DNA of 64,000 nt from DASVAL01 sp035649575 (lineage in GTDB: Bacteria > Planctomycetota > UBA1135 > UBA2386): positions 1 through 64,000 of the forward strand of contig DASRJH010000050.1 of assembly GCA_035649575.1 (NCBI GenBank). Direction: 5' to 3'. The notes below the pieces were generated by a model. The model saw only the letters and a program-made list of their open reading frames with translations, did not search any database and was not told the origin of the DNA. The position numbers and the translations under genes were made by a program. Below are positions 40,507 to 48,280 of this stretch, one piece after another. Position 1 is the first letter of the stretch. Each line of letters starts with the position of its first letter.

Positions 40507-42201
40507 TCACCGCGGCGCCGCCGCGAGCCTGCGCAGCGCGGCGCGCAGCTTCTGGTTCGAGTCGAGCAACCGCACGTAGTCGCTCTCGCGCCGCCCACCC
40601 TTGGCGCGCACGACGGCAACCAGTGCCGCGAGCTCGGCGGCCGACCACTTCGACACGCCGGGCAGCAGCAAGAGCAGCGGGCTCCAGCGTTGCCACCAGA
40701 GGCGCTCGCCATCGGCCCACTTCTGCCAGCCGCGCACGTTGCACAGCGCCGCAGCCTCCGCCGCGCAGACTGCTTCGCCGCGTTCGCGGTCGGCGCCGAA
40801 ACGATGCGCGAGGTAGTCGGTGACCGCGAGGCCGATGTTGGCGAGCGGGAAGACGCCGATCACGTCGTCGCGCGCCTTGCTAGCCGACCAGTAGACGTTG
40901 TGCTCGGCGAGACGCTGCAGCGTGCCGAGATCCGAGCGATGCGTCTTGTCCTTGGCCATCGCCGCGAGCTCGCGCCGCATCAGATCGAGCACTTCCGTGT
41001 CGCGCGCGCGGAAGCCGAGCTTCTGGTAGAACCACCACGAGCCCGACTTCAGGCCTTCGCTGTTGCCCTCGCCGCCGAGTTGATACGGATAGATCGTGAA
41101 CGTGTCCGAGCCGTAGAGCTGCTTCGTCACGCCGAGCACGCGGCCGTAGACGAGGCCCGCTTCGCCGCCGCGCCACGTGTCGAAGACGTTGTAGGCGACT
41201 TCCGAGCTCGCGAACAACGCGCTCGTGAGCACGTAGCCGATCGGCACGCCGTTCTTGAACGTCACATATGCGTAGATCGACTCGAGCAAGAGCCGCCGCT
41301 CGGGGATCACGCCGATTACGGCGAACTCGAGGCCATCGCCGCAGTCGAACAGCCGCACGTCTCTTCGGTCGCCGTAGGCGAACGCGTCGAGATCGCGCTG
41401 GCGCAACACCATCGCGTCGCGCGCCAACGTCACGATGCGTTCGCCGAGCGCTTCGTCGGCCGCGGTCTCGGTGGCGCGACGCTTCATCTCGCGGGCCAGG
41501 TCCGGTCGTTCGCGCGCGAACGGCTGCCGCTGAAAGTGCACGGGGCGTCCGGCCAGCAGAGCCTCGGTGCGCGAGGGCGTGCCGGGCCCGGGCCGCAGCT
41601 CGAGGTCGATGTCGAGCTCGTCATAGAAGGCCTCGCGTTCCTGTTCGCTGCGGCCAAGCTGCGCGCACCGGCGGATCAGGAAGTCGGCATCCGTCGTGTC
41701 GGGGCCGGCCAGTACGCGCAGCCACTCGCGCATCGGCATGTCGACTTCGTCGAGCCCCGGAGTCTCGGACCACGTCGCGAACAGCGACAGGCGCTGGTTC
41801 AACAGATCGCTGTTCTCGAAGCCGCGCCACACGATCTGCAAGGCACCGGAGAACCGTTCGCTGAGCCAGCGCGCCGTGCACGCGAAGAACGAGAAGCGGA
41901 TCGCAGTGCCAGCGATGCCCGAGTTCACGAGCGCGCGACGATTGGTCCGCAGATCGCGGCGCTGCTCGAAGCGGAGCAGCATCGACGCGACCTGGGCCAG
42001 CACGGCTTCGTCGTCGGGATACGCGCGCAGGAAGCAGAGCGCCTCGTGCAGCCGCAGCACCGCCGCCGCGGTCGGCATGGTCACCTTGTCGAGCGCCTGC
42101 AAGAGAGCCAGCTTGTGTGCCGCCGCGTCGCCGCCGAACGTCGCCTTCGTCTGTTCGAGGGCGCGCAGCAAGCCGGTGGGGGATCGCGCCGACTTGGGCA
42201 T
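40507..42201 (-). CDS. Conserved protein with GNAT-like C-terminal region
   Basis: 564 residues, no signal peptide. The N-terminal two fifths are helical (LLQALDKVTMPTAAAVLRLH, EALCFLRAYPDDEAVLAQVA, LINQR-type segments). In the C-terminal half the phrase PIGYVLTSALFASSEVAYNV, then FDTWRGGEAGLVYGRVLGV, then FTIYPYQLGGEGNSEGLKSG and SWWFYQKLGFRARD reads like the acyl-CoA-binding core and final strand of a GNAT acetyltransferase (FYxKLGFR). The middle contains ILESIYAY-like and FAVIGVIPERRLLLESIYA strands. I do not recognise a named family. It follows the ribbon-helix-helix gene on the same strand. Cytoplasmic acyl-transfer is a hypothesis only. Confidence 0.7.
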   Translation of the reverse strand: MPKSARSPTGLLRALEQTKATFGGDAAAHKLALLQALDKVTMPTAAAVLRLHEALCFLRAYPDDEAVLAQVASMLLRFEQRRDLRTNRRALVNSGIAGTAIRFSFFACTARWLSERFSGALQIVWRGFENSDLLNQRLSLFATWSETPGLDEVDMPMREWLRVLAGPDTTDADFLIRRCAQLGRSEQEREAFYDELDIDLELRPGPGTPSRTEALLAGRPVHFQRQPFARERPDLAREMKRRATETAADEALGERIVTLARDAMVLRQRDLDAFAYGDRRDVRLFDCGDGLEFAVIGVIPERRLLLESIYAYVTFKNGVPIGYVLTSALFASSEVAYNVFDTWRGGEAGLVYGRVLGVTKQLYGSDTFTIYPYQLGGEGNSEGLKSGSWWFYQKLGFRARDTEVLDLMRRELAAMAKDKTHRSDLGTLQRLAEHNVYWSASKARDDVIGVFPLANIGLAVTDYLAHRFGADRERGEAVCAAEAAALCNVRGWQKWADGERLWWQRWSPLLLLLPGVSKWSAAELAALVAVVRAKGGRRESDYVRLLDSNQKLRAALRRLAAAPR

Positions 42202-42281
42202 CGTGCCGGATAATGCCGTCTAGCGACGCGGACGGCCATGGCGCATCGAGAGGCACCGGGGGTACTGAACCCCGCGATCGA

Positions 42282-42494
42282 TCAGCCTCGCCGCCGCCGC
42301 GGGGATTCCGTGGCCTCCGGTTCCGCCGTTGACTCCTCGCCTTCGAGCTTCAACAGCTGGCGCAGCGCGTCGCGGATCACGGCGCCGGCCGAGTGGTAGG
42401 TGCCATCGCGCACCTTCTGGTAGACGGCCTGCGCCATCTCCATCGGAAGGGAGACGCTGAGCGCGGTGGCGCGCCGGTTCTTCGAGTCGGCCAT
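42282..42494 (-). CDS. Ribbon-helix-helix (CopG/ParD-like) small protein
   Basis: 70 residues (MADSKNRRATALSVSLPMEM). The ribbon-helix-helix fold is visible: a short strand ALSVSLP, helix A MEMAQAVYQKVRDG, then YHSAGAVIRDALRQLLKLEG as the second helix, ending in an acidic/basic tail (RRRRG). This is the usual form of ParD-type antitoxins and small DNA-binding repressors. A ParE or other toxin gene would be expected next to it, but its neighbours are the FG-GAP protein (42516-44420) and the GNAT-like protein, both on the same strand. It is either an orphan or a plain transcription factor. Confidence 0.8.
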   Translation of the reverse strand: MADSKNRRATALSVSLPMEMAQAVYQKVRDGTYHSAGAVIRDALRQLLKLEGEESTAEPEATESPRRRRG

Positions 42495-42515
42495 GGTTGG
42501 ATGGTGCGGTGCGCG

Positions 42516-44420
42516 CTACGGACAGATGACGAGGTCGACCCCGTTGGTCAGCGTGAACGGCGGGTCGAACAGCGCCTGGAACGTCACTCGCAAGCCGACG
42601 AGCGGCGGCGCGAGCGGAATCGGAATGCCCAACGCGCCGCCGCCGCCGGGGTCGGTGCCGATCGACACCAGCGTGAACAACAGGCCGGGATCCACGACGA
42701 GGATGCCCTGCGGATACACGAGGTGTGCGCGCGCGAACGAGATCGCGAACAGGCCGCCGACCGACGGGGCCGCCGCACTCCACGTGAAGGCCGAGACCCC
42801 ACCGGCGCTCGTCGAGCCGCTGGCCGACAGCAGCGACGTGTTGGCGCCGCCGAGGCCGAGCGCATAACGCTGCAGACCGCAGATCCAGAACGACTGCTGC
42901 GGCGTCGTCGTGCTGTTGCCGCGCAGGTCGACCGCGGTGACCGTGAAACTCACCGTGGCGCCGTTGCTGACGACGCCGGGGGGCGGCGTGAGGTCGGCGC
43001 GGTAGAGCAGACCGCCGCGGAACAGCAGCGGCGTGCTGCCCGTCGTCACGCCGCCGATGTCGGTGATCGACCAGTTCATCGTGACGCTGGCGACCGACGT
43101 CTCGCCGTCGTCGACGGCCGAATCCTGGACGACGGCTCGCACGACCCACGGTCCGTCGGGATTGGTCGACACGGCCGGCAGCTGCGAGATGCGCACGAAT
43201 CGCGGCGGCTGCGTGTCGGCGGGGCCCGTGCCGTAGTAGGCGCGATTCAGGAAGTTGCCCGACTCACCCTGCGCCGTGACGATGTCGAACACGCCGTCGC
43301 CATTGAGATCGCCGACCGCGACATCGAGCGTCGAGTCGACGAGCGGCGTGAAGCCGTTGGTCCCGGTCGCGCGCGCGAACGAGAACGCGCCGTTGTTGAT
43401 GTAGAGCTTCTCGCCGTTCGCCTGCAGCGAGCCGTTGACGAGGTCGAGGAAGCCGTCGTTGTTCGCATCGACGAACACCCACTCGTTGTCGTCGTCGCCG
43501 TTGCCGCCCGTGAGTGCCGTCGTCAGGTTCGTGAACGACAGGATGCCCGACGGAATCAGCTCGTTGCGCAGCACGGTGTCGGTGAGGCCCGACACGGACA
43601 ACATCACGAGGTCGAGGTCGCCGTCGTGGTCGAGGTCCGCGGCCTCCGCTTCGTAGGTGAGGCTGGTGCCTGCCGGCAGCAGCGACGTGGTGACGGTCGG
43701 GAAGTGGCCGGTGCCGTCGTTGAAGAAGATCTGCTGGCCGGCCGACTTGCCGATGTTGATGACGTCGAGGTCCCAGTCGTTGTCGATGTCGCAGACGACG
43801 ATGTCCTGCTGGTTGGTCTTGGGGGCAGCCGCGACGTGGGTCGCCGTGACGTTCGCGAACACGCCGCTGCCGTCGTTCAAGAAGAGCTTGAGCTGGCCGT
43901 TCGTGAGCTCGTCGTTGAAGAACAGGTCGAGGTCGCCGTCCTGGTCGACGTCGCCGTAGGCGCAACCCGCCGCCGCGATGTTGAGGACCGGCAGGCGCGT
44001 CGCAGTTTCATCGGCGAAGACGCCCGAGCCGTTGTTGACGTAGATGCGCTGTTGGCTCGGGCCGTTGCACGAGAAGACCAGGTCCTTGTCGCCGTCGTTG
44101 TCGATGTCGAACGCGATGGCCAGCGTCGCGCGGATCGGCAGCGCCGGCAGCCGCGTCGCGGTTTCGTCGACGAGGCCGAGGCTCTGGTTGACCTTGTTGA
44201 TCAGCAGCGTCGGTTGGATCGCGCTGCCCGAGCTCGAGAGCACGTAGCCGTTGGCGAACACGACATCGAGGTCGGTGTCGCCGTCGACGTCGACGAGCAG
44301 ACAGCCCTCCGTCATCACGACGGGTCCGGTGACGAGGCCGACTTGCTGGGTGTAGAGATACTGTGCTCGCGCGAGTGTGCAGAGCGCGAGCGCTGCGAGC
44401 AGCGCGGTGAGGTTCGTCAC
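42516..44420 (-). CDS. Secreted FG-GAP/VCBS repeat protein
   Basis: 634 residues from a GTG at 44420, which gives a signal peptide (MTNLTALLAALALCTLARAQ). Residues about 40-400 carry repeated Asp-rich loops, LVDVDGDTDLDVVFANG, FDIDNDGDKDLVFSCNG, GDVDQDGDLDLFFND, CDIDNDWDLDVINIGK, ADLDHDGDLDLVMLS, VDANNDGFLDLVNG and GDLNGDGVFDIVT, forming an integrin-type propeller that binds calcium. Residues about 430-540 look like an Ig-type domain (WVVRAVVQDSAVDDGETSVA). The end (IPIPLAPPLVGLRVTFQALF, then LTNGVDLVICP) weakly matches the C-terminal module of the proteins at 3-947 and 36626-37726. Extracellular; no enzyme motif. Confidence 0.88.
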   Translation of the reverse strand: MTNLTALLAALALCTLARAQYLYTQQVGLVTGPVVMTEGCLLVDVDGDTDLDVVFANGYVLSSSGSAIQPTLLINKVNQSLGLVDETATRLPALPIRATLAIAFDIDNDGDKDLVFSCNGPSQQRIYVNNGSGVFADETATRLPVLNIAAAGCAYGDVDQDGDLDLFFNDELTNGQLKLFLNDGSGVFANVTATHVAAAPKTNQQDIVVCDIDNDWDLDVINIGKSAGQQIFFNDGTGHFPTVTTSLLPAGTSLTYEAEAADLDHDGDLDLVMLSVSGLTDTVLRNELIPSGILSFTNLTTALTGGNGDDDNEWVFVDANNDGFLDLVNGSLQANGEKLYINNGAFSFARATGTNGFTPLVDSTLDVAVGDLNGDGVFDIVTAQGESGNFLNRAYYGTGPADTQPPRFVRISQLPAVSTNPDGPWVVRAVVQDSAVDDGETSVASVTMNWSITDIGGVTTGSTPLLFRGGLLYRADLTPPPGVVSNGATVSFTVTAVDLRGNSTTTPQQSFWICGLQRYALGLGGANTSLLSASGSTSAGGVSAFTWSAAAPSVGGLFAISFARAHLVYPQGILVVDPGLLFTLVSIGTDPGGGGALGIPIPLAPPLVGLRVTFQALFDPPFTLTNGVDLVICP

Positions 44421-44660
44421 GGGCTTGTTGCGGAATTGGGCTCTCGGTGGGGCAGGGGGTCGATTCCGCGCGGGGAGTCTAGCGAGGTCGTAGAGGCGAT
44501 TGGCGGTTCCTCGCGTGATCGCCGAAACCATCGCGCAACCTTGCGACAACTCGCGACCCCACTCGTGGGCATTTGCCTCCTGGCGGAAGTCCCCCATGCC
44601 GCGGCCCCGATCGCTGACACTCGCAGGCTGCAACCCACGGCGCGACAAGAGGCAAGGCAC

Positions 44661-44699
44661 AGCATTCACGCACGAAGCCAAGATTCGTGGCAGAATGCT
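44661..44699. promoter_or_regulatory. Inverted repeat directly upstream of the ECF sigma gene
   Basis: AGCATT (44661-44666) pairs with AATGCT (44694-44699), and inside it CACGAA (44671-44676) pairs with TTCGTG (44684-44689) around the loop GCCAAGA. The structure ends two bases before the ATG at 44702. It could be an operator or, in RNA, a hairpin that hides the ribosome-binding region. Confidence 0.45.
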
Positions 44700-44701
44700 T
44701 C

Positions 44702-45292
44702 ATGACGACTGCTGATCTAGGGGCACCAGCCCCATCCGTCGAGCAACTGCTGATCCGACACCAGTCCATGCTCCGGCTGCTGGTCTGGACGCGGGCCAGG
44801 GCCCTGCTCCGCCACGAGGCTGCCGAGGATCTGCTGCAAGACGTGAACCTGCACGCGCTGCAAGTCGCCGGTCGGTTCGAGTATCGCAGTGACGGGCAGT
44901 TCGCCGGCTGGCTCCGCAAGGTAGCCCAACAGTGCCTCGTCAACCGACACAGGTCGTGGTCGGCATTGCGCCGCAACCTCGGTGATCTCTACGGCCGTTC
45001 AGAGCTAACCTCGGTCGACCAGCGTCATGCGCATCCATCCGAGACGGAGGCAGGACCGGCGACCCTTGCGGAGCGGCGCGATCTGCTGACCCTGATGGCG
45101 AGGCTGATCACGACTCTGCCCGCACGCGACCAGCGGATCGTGCTCTGGGAGGCCACCGGTGTGCCGCTCGCGGACATCGCGGCCCGCCTGGGTTTGTCGC
45201 GCGAGTCGGCCAACCGCGCGAGACTCCGTGCGCTCGAGCGCCTGCGCGTCGTGTTGGAGCCACGAAGCTCTGTCAACCGCGAACACTGGTAG
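44702..45292 (+). CDS. ECF-type sigma factor
   Basis: 196 residues from ATG 44702 (MTTADLGAPAPSVEQLLIRH). Region 2: LLVWTRARALLRHEAAEDLL, QDVNLHALQVAGRF, then FAGWLRKVAQQCLVNRHRSW, matching the region 2.3/2.4 pattern. Region 4: LITTLPARDQRIVLWEATGV, PLADIAARLGLSRESANRAR, then LRALERLRVVLEP. The gene is preceded by an imperfect 39-bp inverted repeat and converges on the large CarboxypepD_reg membrane protein at 45328-48150. The same two modules are fused in one gene at 1065-4652, which suggests the separate gene products work together. No anti-sigma gene is seen. Confidence 0.88.
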   Translation: MTTADLGAPAPSVEQLLIRHQSMLRLLVWTRARALLRHEAAEDLLQDVNLHALQVAGRFEYRSDGQFAGWLRKVAQQCLVNRHRSWSALRRNLGDLYGRSELTSVDQRHAHPSETEAGPATLAERRDLLTLMARLITTLPARDQRIVLWEATGVPLADIAARLGLSRESANRARLRALERLRVVLEPRSSVNREHW

Positions 45293-45296
45293 CCGC

Positions 45297-45333
45297 AACT
45301 GATGGTTACCCCGTGGACCTGGCACCATCAGTT
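45297..45333. terminator. Hairpin with 10-bp stem between convergent genes
   Basis: AACTGATGGT (45297-45306) pairs perfectly with ACCATCAGTT (45324-45333) around a 17-base loop. It lies right after the ECF stop and overlaps the last codons and stop of the minus-strand gene ending at 45328. A shared terminator is the simplest reading. Confidence 0.5.
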
Positions 45334-48150
45334 CGGTGACCGTGGCTTCGGCGGTTCCTGGCCGACGTTCCAATCGAAGTGGTGCGGTCCAGCGAGCGTG
45401 ATCTGGAGCGGCCACGTCGCGGTGATCGGCCGGCGCAGGCGAAGCTGATAGTGGCCCGGCGTGAGGTGCTCGATCTTCAGCAACCCCTCGCGGACCTTCA
45501 GCTCGTCCTTGGCGAAGGTCCCGCCCTTCCACGGTCGCGGCAGCATGTGACCATCCAGGCTCTCGACCACGACGCGTCCTTCCGCCAGCGGCTCGCAAGT
45601 GCCTGCGCTGGCAGCGCTGGGCACCCACACTTGGACCTCGACGGGAACCGGGATTTCCTCGACGAGGTCGCCCAGGTTCTTCACCTCGCCGGCCTCGAGC
45701 GAGAAGCCAGTTGCCGTCGTCGCGGCACCCATCCTGCCGCGCATCAGCACGTAGCTGCCGGGTTCGAGGAGGCGGAACAGGAACGAGCCATCGCCCTCGG
45801 ACTCGGCCGTCACGGCCACTCTGCCGCTCGAAGACTGCTGCTGGACGAGCCGCACCAAGGCGCCCTGAATGGGCCAGCGCGACATGTCCACGATGCGGCC
45901 GGCAACGCTCGCCGCACCGAGTGCAAACGACGCTGCCACGGCGGAACCCGGCGTCAGGATCAGCTGCCGGCGCATCGGCGGTGCCGCACCTGGGCGCATT
46001 TCGAGGTCGACGCTGCCGCTCGCAGTCCAGATCTCGTAGGAGCCATCGCCTGACGTTCGGGTGCGCGCGAGTCGTCCGCGATTTTGCGAAGCGCCGAGCA
46101 TCCCCCCGCCGGCGGAGACCGCCACGAGCTCCGCATTGGAGATGGGGTCGCCCGCACCCGTGACGAAGCCGTAGATGCGCGCAGGCTCGCAGTGCGTCGC
46201 AACGATCTCCACCTCGACGACGCTGCCCTCCGCCACCGTGATCGGAACCGGTTCCGTCGCTCCGAGCGGGCCTCCTTCGGCCGGCTTGTCGGCCGATCCG
46301 TCGTCGGCGGGTCTTGCTCCCTCGCCGGGAACCACGGCTTCGGCCCAGATCGAATGCGTGCCGGGAGCGACCGCAACGACGGTGAACCTTCCGTCGCGAT
46401 TCGCCACGCCCTGCCATTGCTGCTGAGCCCCCGAGACCTGCTGGGCCCCGGCGACGCGGACGACCCACTGCCAGCGTGCTTGCGGCGACTCTGCCACGAC
46501 GCGCCCGCGGATCTCGGCGGCCCGCGCCAGCACGATGGCGACATCGGTGCGATCGGTGCGGTCTTGGACTTCGACCGCAACCTTGGTGGCTACGAAGGCC
46601 CTCGCCTCGGCGGTCAGCACGTGCCGGTCGGGTCGCACGTCGGTGAACACGAACGCACCCGCGCCGTCGGTCGTGGTCTTCTTGGGCGTCAGGGCTCCCG
46701 CCTCGTCGCCGAGCGAAACGATCGCCTCGGGGATCGGCGCGCCCTCGGAATCGACGACCTTGCCGGAGACCCGGCATCCAGGATGCAACATCAGGTCGAC
46801 GCCCGTGGCGTTCCGGGATCCATCAGGGGACAGCCAGACCCAACGGCTCATGACCGGTGCGACATCCTGGCCATGGGCGACGACCGCGTACCAGCCGCGG
46901 TGCCGCGCGCTGAGGCGGAAGGCACCGCGCTCGTCGCAGGCGGAAGCCTGGCCGATCTGCTCGACGTCGGCCTCGGGCTGCGCGGCGGCATCGGTTGCTC
47001 TCGAGGTGACGAGTTGCACGCTGGTGCCGGGCAGCGGCAAGCCGGTGCGCGCATCGAGCACGCGGCCGGCGACGGAATAGCGTGGCGACAAGTCGATGCG
47101 GATCCCGCGTTGCCCAGCTTGCGCGGCGACGGGGCCGAAGGTCGCCGTCGCCGTCTTGGCCCAGATGCGGCCCTTGCTCCTCGGTGGGACTGGTCCGACC
47201 GTGAACTCTCCGCTCGCGGCGGTGGTCGTACTGAACCACGTTGCGTCCGTGGACTCGTAGTCGATCGTCACGCCCGCGACGTCGGAGCCGTTCGCGTCGA
47301 AGACCGTGCCTTCGATCGGTGCACCGGCGGCAAGCCGGAACACGACGTCCTCGACCTGTTCCTCCTCACGCACCAGGCGCTCGATGGTGCTGCCGACATG
47401 GCCATCGGCGGCGACGGTGATGCGCAACATTCCGGGCGGTACTTCGCGCAGCTGGAAGGCACCGGCGGCGTCCGTCTTCGCGCTGACGTGCAAGCGTGGT
47501 GCCGTCTTCGCGGCGGCAACGCTGGCGACCGTGGCATCCACGATCGCATCGGGCAGCGGGAAACCGGCGCCGAGGACCTGACCGGTGATCGAAGCCGGTC
47601 GCAGCAGCACGACCGTGCCGAGGTCGACGACGCCGATGGCCGGTGCTTGCAGACCTTGCTGCAGCGAGCTCGCGAATCCGGGGGCCACCGCGAACAACGA
47701 GAAGGGGGACCCATGCGCAGCGACCGCGACAGGCAGCGCGAGCGTGAAGGCGCCATCGGCCCGCGCAATGGCCTCTGGCCATTCGTCGCGGGCGCTCGGC
47801 TCCTTGCCGATGCGGATGTGCGCGCCGGCAATCGGATCGCCGGAGGACGAGTGCACCGCGCCGCGGAAGCACAGGACTGCATCGAGCCCCGCCGACGAAC
47901 TTTGAAACGACGGCGAACCCGCGGACCCGGTCACGACCTCCTGTCGTTCGGCCGCTACTTCGCGTTCGGAAACCGCGAGCCCCGGGCGGTCTTGGCATTC
48001 ATCTTCGCGCGCCTCTGCTCCCGGCAGCGGCACATTGCCTGGCTCGGCCAGATACGTCGTGAAGATCATTGCCGCGGTCATAGCGGCCATAGCAACGATG
48101 GCAGCAATCATCAGCGACCTGGCTTTCACGGCAGGGGAGTTCACGCACAT
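45328..48150 (-). CDS. Membrane-anchored multi-CarboxypepD_reg protein
   Basis: 940 residues from ATG 48150 (MCVNSPAVKARSLMIAAIVA). A single membrane helix near residues 12-36 (IAAIVAMAAMTAAMIFTTYL) is followed by about 10 beta-sandwich repeats, each with a phrase such as ITGQVLGAGFPLPDAIVDAT, GAFQLREVPPGMLRITVAAD, SVAGRVLDARTGLPLPGTSV, GCRVSGKVVDSEGAPIPEA and GAFVFTDVRPDRHVLTAEA. The pattern is that of carboxypeptidase-regulatory-like domains. The cytoplasmic tail is very short, so it cannot signal by itself. Inference: an extracytoplasmic partner of the convergent ECF factor at 44702. An ATG at 48366 would lie over the divergent gene's start and add basic, unlikely residues. Confidence 0.85.
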   Translation of the reverse strand: MCVNSPAVKARSLMIAAIVAMAAMTAAMIFTTYLAEPGNVPLPGAEAREDECQDRPGLAVSEREVAAERQEVVTGSAGSPSFQSSSAGLDAVLCFRGAVHSSSGDPIAGAHIRIGKEPSARDEWPEAIARADGAFTLALPVAVAAHGSPFSLFAVAPGFASSLQQGLQAPAIGVVDLGTVVLLRPASITGQVLGAGFPLPDAIVDATVASVAAAKTAPRLHVSAKTDAAGAFQLREVPPGMLRITVAADGHVGSTIERLVREEEQVEDVVFRLAAGAPIEGTVFDANGSDVAGVTIDYESTDATWFSTTTAASGEFTVGPVPPRSKGRIWAKTATATFGPVAAQAGQRGIRIDLSPRYSVAGRVLDARTGLPLPGTSVQLVTSRATDAAAQPEADVEQIGQASACDERGAFRLSARHRGWYAVVAHGQDVAPVMSRWVWLSPDGSRNATGVDLMLHPGCRVSGKVVDSEGAPIPEAIVSLGDEAGALTPKKTTTDGAGAFVFTDVRPDRHVLTAEARAFVATKVAVEVQDRTDRTDVAIVLARAAEIRGRVVAESPQARWQWVVRVAGAQQVSGAQQQWQGVANRDGRFTVVAVAPGTHSIWAEAVVPGEGARPADDGSADKPAEGGPLGATEPVPITVAEGSVVEVEIVATHCEPARIYGFVTGAGDPISNAELVAVSAGGGMLGASQNRGRLARTRTSGDGSYEIWTASGSVDLEMRPGAAPPMRRQLILTPGSAVAASFALGAASVAGRIVDMSRWPIQGALVRLVQQQSSSGRVAVTAESEGDGSFLFRLLEPGSYVLMRGRMGAATTATGFSLEAGEVKNLGDLVEEIPVPVEVQVWVPSAASAGTCEPLAEGRVVVESLDGHMLPRPWKGGTFAKDELKVREGLLKIEHLTPGHYQLRLRRPITATWPLQITLAGPHHFDWNVGQEPPKPRSPN

Positions 48151-48280
48151 TTGCAAATCGCTATGGAGCACTAGCGCGGACAGGTCCCGTGGGATAATTA
48201 ACTTGTCGCGTCGGATCTTCTCGAACGATTCAGTTGCTCTTGACTCGCGCGCTCCTCCATTGCGCGACCGCTCTTTGACC
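48151..48280. promoter_or_regulatory. Divergent promoter region of the glycoside cluster
   Basis: The 130 bp between the CarboxypepD_reg gene (minus) and the first cluster gene (plus) are noticeably AT-richer than their flanks (GGGATAATTAACTTG, TTGCAAATCG, TTCTCGAACGATTCAG). Both promoters should lie here. TTGACT followed by no good -10 is visible near 48239, so I cannot fix a promoter. Confidence 0.5.
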
